In this document: piece by piece, positions 52,062 to 59,108 of the stretch
Layout: every line of letters starts with the position of its first letter
Numbering within the stretch: position 1 is the stretch's first letter
From: JAWUWD01 sp034112085
GTDB taxonomy: Bacteria; Bacteroidota; Bacteroidia; Cytophagales; Cyclobacteriaceae
DNA: 64,000 nt
Reading direction: 5' to 3'
NCBI GenBank assembly: GCA_034112085.1
Contig: JAWUWD010000133.1
Coordinates: forward strand, 24,687-88,686
The notes under the pieces: model-generated
The model's input: the letters and a program-made list of their open reading frames with translations, nothing else
Told to the model about the DNA's origin: nothing
Database searches by the model: none
Made by a program: the position numbers and the translations under genes

Positions 52062-53087
52062 TTAAGTCATTAAAACACTCTTGAACTTATCAAGGTTTTT
52101 TAAAGCAACACCAGTACCCCTTACCACTGCTCTCAAAGGATCCTCAGCAATGTGGATTGGAAGTTTTGTCTTTAACGCAAGGCGTTTGTCTAACCCTCTT
52201 AGTAAGGCACCACCACCAGTCAAATATATTCCTCTATCATATATGTCCGCAGATAATTCTGGAGGAGAGATCTCTAGAGCCTTAAGGACAGCTTCCTCTA
52301 TTTTGGAAACAGATTTGTCAAGTGCAAAGGCAATCTCTGAATAGGATATTTTGATTACTTTAGGAATACCAGTCATCAAATCACGTCCTCTGATCTCGTA
52401 ATCATCTGGTCCGTCATCCAACTCTGTGAGCGCAGAACCAACTTCCATTTTTACTTTTTCAGCGGAGCGTTCTCCAATCAATAAATTGTGTTGACGTCTC
52501 ATGTAGTCAAGAATATCTCTGTTGAAACTATCTCCCGCTACTCTAATGGATTGGTCACATACAATACCTGACATAGCAATCACGGCAATTTCCGTAGTAC
52601 CGCCACCTATATCTACAATCATCGATCCCACAGGTTGTTCTATATCTATTCCTATCCCTATAGCGGCAGCTAAAGGTTCATGAATCATATAAACTTCCTT
52701 GGCTCCAGCATGTTCTGCTGAATCTCTTACCGCACGTTTCTCTACTTCTGTAATTCCAGAAGGAATACAAATAACCATTCGATGAGATGCCGGGAATAAT
52801 CGTTTCTTGGTTTCGATCATCTTGATCATTCCTCTAATCATATGCTCAGCAGCGTGGAAATCAGCAATCACGCCATCTCGCAATGGGCGAATGGTCTTAA
52901 TATCATCATGCGTCTTTTCGTGCATCTGCATGGCCTCACGACCAATTGCCAAAACCTTCTTAGTTAGCTTGTTGATGGCTATGATAGAAGGTTCGTCTAC
53001 AACTACTTTCTCATTTTTAATAATAAGTGTATTGGCTGTTCCCAGATCAATGGCAATATCACTGGAAAAAAAATCAAATAATCCCAT
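52062..53087 (-). CDS. mreB: Cell shape-determining actin homologue MreB
   Basis: A 341-residue bacterial actin organising lateral wall growth. Visible motifs are the phosphate-1 loop DLGTANTLI, the amphipathic amino terminus (MGLFDFFSSDIAID), MVICIPSGITEVEKRAVRDSAEHAGAKEVYMIHEP, the phosphate-2 loop IVDIGGGTTEIAVIAMSG and the adenosine-binding YLTGGGALLRGLD. It leads the mreBCD-mrdA-rodA run and follows purH by 84 bases, which leaves room for its own promoter. Confidence 0.97.
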   Translation of the reverse strand: MGLFDFFSSDIAIDLGTANTLIIKNEKVVVDEPSIIAINKLTKKVLAIGREAMQMHEKTHDDIKTIRPLRDGVIADFHAAEHMIRGMIKMIETKKRLFPASHRMVICIPSGITEVEKRAVRDSAEHAGAKEVYMIHEPLAAAIGIGIDIEQPVGSMIVDIGGGTTEIAVIAMSGIVCDQSIRVAGDSFNRDILDYMRRQHNLLIGERSAEKVKMEVGSALTELDDGPDDYEIRGRDLMTGIPKVIKISYSEIAFALDKSVSKIEEAVLKALEISPPELSADIYDRGIYLTGGGALLRGLDKRLALKTKLPIHIAEDPLRAVVRGTGVALKNLDKFKSVLMT

Positions 53088-53171
53088 ATTTTGGAATAAC
53101 TAAATGTCTATGAAATGAATAATCTGAAATTTACAAATTAGTTTGATATATATATTAGTAAGCTTGCTTTT

Positions 53172-54698
53172 TTAATGTTTAAAATGGCGAGTACCTGTGA
53201 GTACCATTGTCATTCCATTAGCATTACAATAATCGATAGAGTTTTGATCCTTGATCGATCCACCTGGTTGTATTACTGCCATAATTCCTTCATTTCGCGC
53301 GATCTCTACACAGTCTGGAAATGGAAAGAATGCATCTGATGCCATCACTGCTTTATTGAGATCAAATCCGAAATTCTTTGCTTTTTCTATCGCTTGTCTC
53401 AAAGCATCTACTCTTGATGTTTGACCAACGCCACTTGCGAAGAGCTGACCATTCTCAGCAAGAACAATTGTATTTGATTTAGTATGTTTCGCTATTTTAC
53501 TGGCAAATAACATGGCTGTTACCTCATCATCTGTCGCAGAACGGTCTGTTACTGTTTTCAAGTCTTCAAGTGCATCGACTTTTAAGTCTCTGTCTTGTTC
53601 AATGACTCCGTTGAGCAAGTTTTTGAACTGCTTTGTGCCAGTCAATGGTTCTTTTTGTAAGAGTAACACACGATTCTTCTTCCCTTTCAATAAAGCAAGG
53701 GCATCATCATTGAATCCAGGGGCTATTACCACTTCACAGAATAATTTATGAATCTCTTCAGCAGCTTCTAAGTCAATTACTTTATTAGTCACTAAGACAC
53801 CGCCAAATGCAGAAAGTGTATCTGCAGCGAAAGCTTTTAAGTAGGCCTCTTTTACTGTATTGGCTGTAGCTATCCCACATGCGTTGGTATGTTTTAGAAT
53901 CGCAAAAGCTGTTTCTCCATCAAATTCTTCAATTAGATTAACGGCCGCATCAACATCAACCAAGTTGTTGTATGAAAGTGCCTTACCATGAAGCTTGTCA
54001 AACATGTTTTCTAAGTTGCCATAGAACACCCCTTTTTGGTGAGGGTTTTCCCCGTATCGAAGCACTTCACTTTGACGTTCGCTTTGTTTGAAACTCTCTA
54101 TACCTTCTTCTTGATTGAAATAGTTGAAAATAGACGTATCGTAATTGGAGCTAATATCAAAGGCCTCAGCTGCAAACCTTCTCCTGTCTGCTAGGTCTGT
54201 ATGGCAAGTTTTGGAAGCAAGAATATCTTCCAAGTTACCATATTGCTCTCTTGAAGAAATAATCGTTACATCTTTGAAATTTTTGGCCGCTGCTCTTATC
54301 AATGAAATACCACCGATATCAATTTTTTCAATAATGTCACTTTCTGCTGCACCAGAATTTACAGTTTCCTCAAACGGATATAGGTCCACGATAACTAAAT
54401 CAATCGCTGGAATTTCAAATTCTTTAGCTTGATCAACATCTTCTTTTAGACCTCTTCTATGTAAAATCCCACCAAATATCTTTGGATGTAGAGTCTTCAC
54501 ACGTCCACCAAATATTGATGGGTAGCTTGTCAGATCTTCTACAGCAGTGACAGCTACACCTTGGTCCTCTATAAATTTCTGAGTACCTCCAGTAGAATAG
54601 ATGGTCACGCCATTCTCTGCTAATAGTTTGACAATTGGGGCTAAGTTATCTTTGTAGAATACAGAGATAAGTGCTGAATTGATTTTTTTAAGCGACAT
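53172..54698 (-). CDS. purH: Bifunctional AICAR formyltransferase/IMP cyclohydrolase
   Basis: A 508-residue PurH catalysing the last two steps of IMP synthesis. The N-terminal MGS-like IMP cyclohydrolase domain (VFYKDNLAPIVKLLAENGVTIYSTGGTQKFIEDQG, and GGRVKTLHPKIFGGILHRR) is followed by the AICARFT domain with RYGENPHQKGVFYG, LKHTNACGIATA, SAFGGVLVTNKV and the closing SDAFFPFPDCVEIARNEGIMAVIQPGGSIKD. A TATTTTTG box (minus strand, 54722-54729) about 24 bases before the start is a likely -7 element. Confidence 0.97.
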   Translation of the reverse strand: MSLKKINSALISVFYKDNLAPIVKLLAENGVTIYSTGGTQKFIEDQGVAVTAVEDLTSYPSIFGGRVKTLHPKIFGGILHRRGLKEDVDQAKEFEIPAIDLVIVDLYPFEETVNSGAAESDIIEKIDIGGISLIRAAAKNFKDVTIISSREQYGNLEDILASKTCHTDLADRRRFAAEAFDISSNYDTSIFNYFNQEEGIESFKQSERQSEVLRYGENPHQKGVFYGNLENMFDKLHGKALSYNNLVDVDAAVNLIEEFDGETAFAILKHTNACGIATANTVKEAYLKAFAADTLSAFGGVLVTNKVIDLEAAEEIHKLFCEVVIAPGFNDDALALLKGKKNRVLLLQKEPLTGTKQFKNLLNGVIEQDRDLKVDALEDLKTVTDRSATDDEVTAMLFASKIAKHTKSNTIVLAENGQLFASGVGQTSRVDALRQAIEKAKNFGFDLNKAVMASDAFFPFPDCVEIARNEGIMAVIQPGGSIKDQNSIDYCNANGMTMVLTGTRHFKH

Positions 54699-54781
54699 GT
54701 GGTTGTGTTAGTATGAAGCTGCAAAAATATAAAAAAACGATTGAACCTTGGTGGATCAAAGCAAATTATTGGCAGGACAAT

Positions 54782-55354
54782 TTACTCTGAATAGATTAAC
54801 TCTTCAATAACCTTTGGAAAGTACTCATGTTCTAATAGGTGTATTTTCTGTGCGATATCCTCGGGGGTGTCATTTGTCGAAACTTCACATTTAGCTTGAT
54901 GAATAATTTGACCTTCATCGTAATGCTCATTGACATAGTGAATGGTTATACCTGTTTCTGTTTCGTCAGCTTCCTTGACAGCCTTATGAACATTCATACC
55001 ATACATACCTTTACCTCCATATTTTGGTAGCAAGGCAGGATGGATATTGATTATTTGATTAGGGAATGCCTTAACTAGCTGTTCAGGGATCAACCAAAGG
55101 AATCCTGCTAAAACGATCAATGAAATGTCTCGAGATTTTAGCAAGTCAACTATTTCATTCGTTTCTCTGAATGTACTCCTATTAAAAACATGAGTAGGCA
55201 CACCAAATTTTTTCGCACGTTCTAGGACATATGCCTCTGGTTTATTGGATAGAATCAATACCACCTCTGCAGAATCATTCTCAAAAAAGTGCTGCATGAT
55301 AGCTTCTGCATTGGTGCCGCTACCTGAAGCGAGTATGGCGATACGTTTTTTCAA
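54782..55354 (-). CDS. purN: Phosphoribosylglycinamide formyltransferase
   Basis: A 190-residue 10-formyl-THF-dependent GAR transformylase, step three of purine synthesis. The GAR phosphate loop ASGSGTNAEAI, the folate site FLWLIPEQLVKAFPNQIINIHPALLPKYGGKGMYG with the catalytic Asn-His pair and GxxxH, and the late GITIHYVNEHYDEGQIIHQAKCEV with the catalytic Asp are all present. The start codon is TTG. It precedes purH on the same strand by 83 bases and follows the UbiA-type gene by 25. Confidence 0.95.
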   Translation of the reverse strand: MKKRIAILASGSGTNAEAIMQHFFENDSAEVVLILSNKPEAYVLERAKKFGVPTHVFNRSTFRETNEIVDLLKSRDISLIVLAGFLWLIPEQLVKAFPNQIINIHPALLPKYGGKGMYGMNVHKAVKEADETETGITIHYVNEHYDEGQIIHQAKCEVSTNDTPEDIAQKIHLLEHEYFPKVIEELIYSE

Positions 55355-55379
55355 GATATTTAATTTTGGTATAAAGATA

Positions 55380-56246
55380 TCAGACTATAGCCATACTTAA
55401 AACACCAATTATCATCATGACCTTTGTCCAGGTACTGAGTTGATGAAATTGTTTGACAGTATCTGCCCTATTTAATAAAAACAGTATAAAAACAATAGCT
55501 AGAATATTTCCTGTGATGAGCCAAAAATGTTGAAAAGCGGAGGTTTGATAAATCAATACATTAATGATAGATACAAATAACAATGCAACAATGATCACAA
55601 CTATCTTCGTTTTTCTAATGCCGATTACTACAGGTAGTGTTCTACAGCCGAAAGTTGCATCTCCTTTCATATCTTCTAGGTCTTTTACGATTTCTCTGAT
55701 CAAAGTAAAACCTATAGCAAACACGGTATAGATTAGAATAAAACTATTATCAGTATGATAAACAATCTCCAAAATATAGATCGATAGACCAGTCAATATG
55801 GCAACGGCAATATTGCCAATGAGCGGAAGCCGCTTTAGTTGGTTAGAGTAAAGCCACAGCAGTAGGGCGCAGCCAAAATTAATGATGGCAATAGTTGGCG
55901 ACACTAGATAGCCGATGGCAATTCCGGTTAAGTTCAACACTGTGTGTGAAACCATAACAATTCTTCTTTTGATCACTTTGCCAACCACTACGCGATGTGG
56001 CTTGTTGATATAGTCTATTTTGACATCATAATAATCGTTGATGATGTATCCTGATGCAGCAATGATGAGCGTAGATAGTACTAAAAGAAATAGTTTTTCA
56101 CTCAGCAAGTAAGTTTGCCAGTCTTCAGGAGAAGCGATCAGAAAAAATACTGTGAAGTACTCCGCCAAAAGGATGATGAGCAAGTTGCTAAATCGAGTAA
56201 GCTTGAGAAATCCACCTAGAGAGAAATTTTGTGCGGGAGAGACCAT
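55380..56246 (-). CDS. UbiA-family membrane prenyltransferase
   Basis: A 288-residue integral membrane prenyltransferase with about eight or nine hydrophobic segments and the two aspartate-rich motifs: NDYYDVKIDYINKPHR (about residue 70) and DLEDMKGDATFGCRTLP (about residue 190). The pattern resembles the geranylgeranylglycerol-phosphate geranylgeranyltransferase-like group often annotated in Bacteroidota, but menaquinone-type (MenA) or other aromatic acceptors are possible. The conserved KGD in the second motif indicates an active enzyme. Acceptor is undetermined. It leads the purN-purH strand and is separated from the upstream receptor gene by a strong terminator. Confidence 0.85.
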   Translation of the reverse strand: MVSPAQNFSLGGFLKLTRFSNLLIILLAEYFTVFFLIASPEDWQTYLLSEKLFLLVLSTLIIAASGYIINDYYDVKIDYINKPHRVVVGKVIKRRIVMVSHTVLNLTGIAIGYLVSPTIAIINFGCALLLWLYSNQLKRLPLIGNIAVAILTGLSIYILEIVYHTDNSFILIYTVFAIGFTLIREIVKDLEDMKGDATFGCRTLPVVIGIRKTKIVVIIVALLFVSIINVLIYQTSAFQHFWLITGNILAIVFILFLLNRADTVKQFHQLSTWTKVMMIIGVLSMAIV

Positions 56247-56304
56247 TCAGTTCAGTTAAGTAACAAAGATACTATAAAGAGAATTAGGCACTGGTCGAAT
56301 AGGA

Positions 56305-56342
56305 TAAAAAAGCCCTGCTAATATTTTATAATTAGCAGGGCT
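56305..56342 (-). terminator. Intrinsic terminator of the riboswitch-controlled receptor gene
   Basis: A perfect 12-base stem (AGCCCTGCTAAT and its complement; + strand arms 56311-56322 and 56331-56342, eight-base loop) is followed on the minus strand by six U. It begins 20 bases after the receptor stop codon, so the TPP-controlled gene is monocistronic. Confidence 0.92.
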
Positions 56343-56362
56343 CCATAATGATCGAAGGATCG

Positions 56363-58612
56363 TTAAAACTTCAAGTTCATGGCAAGCAAGAAGTTTGTTC
56401 CTGCCTGTGGGTAGTAATTGTTCTGACGATAGTCTGTGCTTCCTGCTAGATATCCCCAGGTGTATCCGTTGGACTCGTACTCTATGTCTAATATATTATT
56501 CACCAATAGTTGCAGTCCAATCTCCTTTATAAAATCTGTTTTGAAAGTATATCCAAGATTTAAGTCATTGATAAAATATGCTTCAATCGCGCGATCATTA
56601 TTCGAAGTATTGTCTAGAAATTGTTGTCCTACATATTTGGATTGTAGTCCGATAGATAGTCCTTTGATCGGCATATAGCTGAGGATAGATCCCACGACCA
56701 CATTTGGAGAAAATGAGATATCTGTGTTTTCAAATTCATTATTGACAATATTGAATTCATCAAAGTTATCACCATAGTCATATAGCACCTCAGTGAAGTC
56801 TTTTATTTTATTTTGACTGAAGGCAGCGTTGAGTCCCCAAGCTACTTTTGATGAAAATTGATAGGTTCCTTCTAGCTCAGTTCCTCTTCTGTAACTATTA
56901 TCCACATTTGCTCTAACTGAATTCCCTACGTCATCAAGCTCACCTGTTAACACAAGCTGATCTTGATAATTCATGTTGTAGATGTTGAAGCTCAGTTCGT
57001 ATTGATCTCCGAACCTCTTATAGCCGATTTCAATATCTTGAAGTGTTTCATGCCTAGGCTTGACTGGCGAATCTAAAAAATCACTTCGAACAGGCTCTCT
57101 ATTTCCGATCGCAAAAGAGCCATATAGATTTGATTGTTCATCTAGTTGGTAAGTTGCCCCAAACTTAGGATTGAAGAAGTTGAATTCTTCATTGATATTG
57201 ATAGGTCTCAAATCATTGTCAATTCCTGTAGTCTGATACGAGATTACTCGCATTTGAGCATCTACAAATAAGTTGAGGTTATCAGTCACTTGGTAGTTGA
57301 CCTTAATGAAGCTGTTGAAGTCATTCTTAGTACCAACATTATCATAATATCGATCTCTGATATCTACATCTCCAGCGTATTGGGCCCAGATGATTTCACC
57401 AAAATGATCACCATCATAATAGTTGTACCCACCACCTAATGTAGCATTGATCTTGTCTCCTTCATAGTTCAGCGAGTAAGTGAATCCAGCAAAATTATTG
57501 TCTAGCCATCTTCTGCGAATGATATCTGAAGAAGTGATTGTTTCTGCTCCAATCTGAACATTGGGTAGGTTGTAATCCTCAAAAGCGTCATCTGACCTGA
57601 ACTGCTCAAAATAGCCTCTTCCGTAAGTATAATGACCCGCTACTGTGGCATTCCACTTATTATTAAACTGATGTGATAGGTGCAGCTGATAATGATCTTG
57701 CTGATAGTTGTCAACTTGATTATCATAAGTGTAATAGTTGAATGTTCTTGCATCAGCATTATTTAAGTTATCGAGTTGCTCCAGGGTGCTATATTCACCA
57801 CCAAGACCGATCAAATCTTGCAGTGCCTCTGGCGTGCCGATCAGTTTTGCCTCTGGTGTGCCATACCAAGCTTGTTGAGTAACTTCTTTGCCGCCAAATG
57901 CTAGCGCTTTGATGATGGTCTTTTTTCCATAGTATGCACTTGATAGAAAGTAGGACTGCAAGTCGGCAGCCGATCTATCAATAAAACCATCAGAGGCAAT
58001 CTTCGATAATCGACCCTCGAATGCCCAGCGATCATCGATCAATCCAGAGTTGAGCATTACCGTATGTTTTCTTGTTCCGAAAGAACCCACGGTATTGTTG
58101 ATCATACCATAAGCCTCGGTAGCAGGAGTGCTAGTTTGTAAGTTGACAGTCGCACCAAAAGCTGCTGCACCGTTGGTAGAAGTGCCTACTCCACGTTGGA
58201 TTTGGATGCTATTGGTAGAGGAGGATAAGTCAGGCATATTCACCCAGAATACTCCCTGAGATTCAGAGTCATTGATGGGAATACCGTTAATCGTGACATT
58301 AATACGAGTAGCATCGCTACCACGAATACGCATTCCCGTGTATCCGATACCAGCGCCAGCATCTGACGTAGTTACCAAAGATGGGGTCATTTTCAAAAGA
58401 ATGGGCAAGTCCTGACCGAGGTTTACTGCCTTGATTGCTTCTTTTTTTACATTGGTAAATGTGACAGGCGTTTTGTCATTGGCCCTGGTAGAGTTGACAA
58501 ATACCTCATCGAGATTGAGTGTTTTGAGTGAGTCAGTTTTCTGCTCATTCGATTGCGCAATAGAAAGCGATGATACACCTGCTAAGAGCGCGATTGCAAT
58601 ACTTTTTTTCAT
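56363..58612 (-). CDS. TonB-dependent receptor under TPP control, probable thiamine-compound importer
   Basis: A 749-residue outer-membrane receptor: signal peptide (MKKSIAIALLAGVSSLSIAQ), plug domain (LNLDEVFVNSTRANDKTPVTFTNVKKEAI, RIRGSDATRINVTINGIPINDSESQGVFWVNMPDLSS, QIQRGVGTSTNGAAAFGATVNLQTS) and a 22-strand-type barrel ending in LLAMNLKF. No carboxypeptidase-like N-terminal extension is present. A TPP riboswitch 66 bases before the ATG indicates repression by thiamine diphosphate, so uptake of thiamine or a precursor is the natural inference. No inner-membrane transporter such as PnuT or thiamine kinase gene adjoins it. ATG at 58612 is chosen; an earlier in-frame TTG at 58660 lies in the leader. 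Confidence 0.9.
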   Translation of the reverse strand: MKKSIAIALLAGVSSLSIAQSNEQKTDSLKTLNLDEVFVNSTRANDKTPVTFTNVKKEAIKAVNLGQDLPILLKMTPSLVTTSDAGAGIGYTGMRIRGSDATRINVTINGIPINDSESQGVFWVNMPDLSSSTNSIQIQRGVGTSTNGAAAFGATVNLQTSTPATEAYGMINNTVGSFGTRKHTVMLNSGLIDDRWAFEGRLSKIASDGFIDRSAADLQSYFLSSAYYGKKTIIKALAFGGKEVTQQAWYGTPEAKLIGTPEALQDLIGLGGEYSTLEQLDNLNNADARTFNYYTYDNQVDNYQQDHYQLHLSHQFNNKWNATVAGHYTYGRGYFEQFRSDDAFEDYNLPNVQIGAETITSSDIIRRRWLDNNFAGFTYSLNYEGDKINATLGGGYNYYDGDHFGEIIWAQYAGDVDIRDRYYDNVGTKNDFNSFIKVNYQVTDNLNLFVDAQMRVISYQTTGIDNDLRPININEEFNFFNPKFGATYQLDEQSNLYGSFAIGNREPVRSDFLDSPVKPRHETLQDIEIGYKRFGDQYELSFNIYNMNYQDQLVLTGELDDVGNSVRANVDNSYRRGTELEGTYQFSSKVAWGLNAAFSQNKIKDFTEVLYDYGDNFDEFNIVNNEFENTDISFSPNVVVGSILSYMPIKGLSIGLQSKYVGQQFLDNTSNNDRAIEAYFINDLNLGYTFKTDFIKEIGLQLLVNNILDIEYESNGYTWGYLAGSTDYRQNNYYPQAGTNFLLAMNLKF

Positions 58613-58678
58613 TGGTAATATTTTGTTTAAACGAACAGAAGCGTAGGGTCGATTCTGCAAAATAGTTCAAACCACTTT

Positions 58679-58750
58679 TTCCCTTCGACCGCATTATCGG
58701 CATCAGGTTCATTGGGTATAATCTCAGCCTGTTCATAAGGCACCCCCTAA
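58679..58750 (-). ncRNA. TPP riboswitch (THI element)
   Basis: The minus-strand leader carries the conserved thi-box aptamer in order: GGGGTGCC, GGCTGAGATTATACCC, AACCTGATGCCGATAATGC and a closing GAAGGGAA. CTGAGA and the ACCTGAT...GATAATGC core are the pyrimidine-binding and pyrophosphate-binding helices. Spacing and order match the family. About 66 bases separate the aptamer end from the receptor ATG. A five-base complement, GGTCG in the aptamer (58686-58690) and CGACC in the leader (58647-58651), could support switching, but no terminator hairpin with a U-run is visible there, so translational control is more likely. Confidence 0.96.
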
Positions 58751-58758
58751 AGATGTTA

Positions 58759-58766
58759 CAAAGGTA
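58759..58766 (-). promoter_or_regulatory. Promoter -7 box of the TPP-controlled receptor gene
   Basis: TACCTTTG on the minus strand is a full TAnnTTTG match and lies nine bases before the first paired base of the riboswitch, placing transcription start at or just before the aptamer. No convincing TTTG -33 box is seen at the expected distance, so only the -7 element is supported. Confidence 0.55.
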
Positions 58767-59108
58767 TTTGAAAAAAGGTTAAAGAACCTAGCGGGAATAG
58801 TTAAATATTATTTCAGTGTCATATCACTTAATTCGAGTTCTTCACGGGTTTTCAAGCCGTTATTTGAATGTTGGCAGATTGCGGTCTTATATATTGTGCA
58901 GCGCCAGACAATGCAACACAAGATCACTTACATGATCGCGCTACGTTTGTAAAGCATTGAGACACTTGATAGAGTTTAGAAACGAGAGTAGGGTAAAAAA
59001 TGGGTATAGATGAATAGTTTTAATCTTATAATTTAGATTCATCTAAAATAATATTAAATATTATCAAAATAAATATTTAAGTTTACATTATAATTAATGT
59101 GATGTACT
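58767..59108. other. 342-base divergent intergenic region without a supported gene
   Basis: The part next to the riboswitch (58808-58927, minus strand) contains an open frame of 39 codons starting at GTG, Cys-rich at first and ending GLKTREELELSDMTLK. It has coding-like composition at its end but no ATG and no start signal, so it may be a gene remnant or chance. The part next to the plus-strand receptor is very AT-rich and carries three short dyads: 59032-59047 (TTTAGA/TCTAAA), a palindromic ATAATATT stretch near 59050-59064, and 59085-59100 (ACATTA/TAATGT). These may be operator sites for the receptor gene. No tRNA or other RNA fold is recognised. Confidence 0.4.

Noticed and set aside
58545..58736. 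63-residue minus-strand ORF across the receptor leader
   Set aside because: It runs through the TPP riboswitch and the start of the receptor gene; the RNA element explains the sequence.
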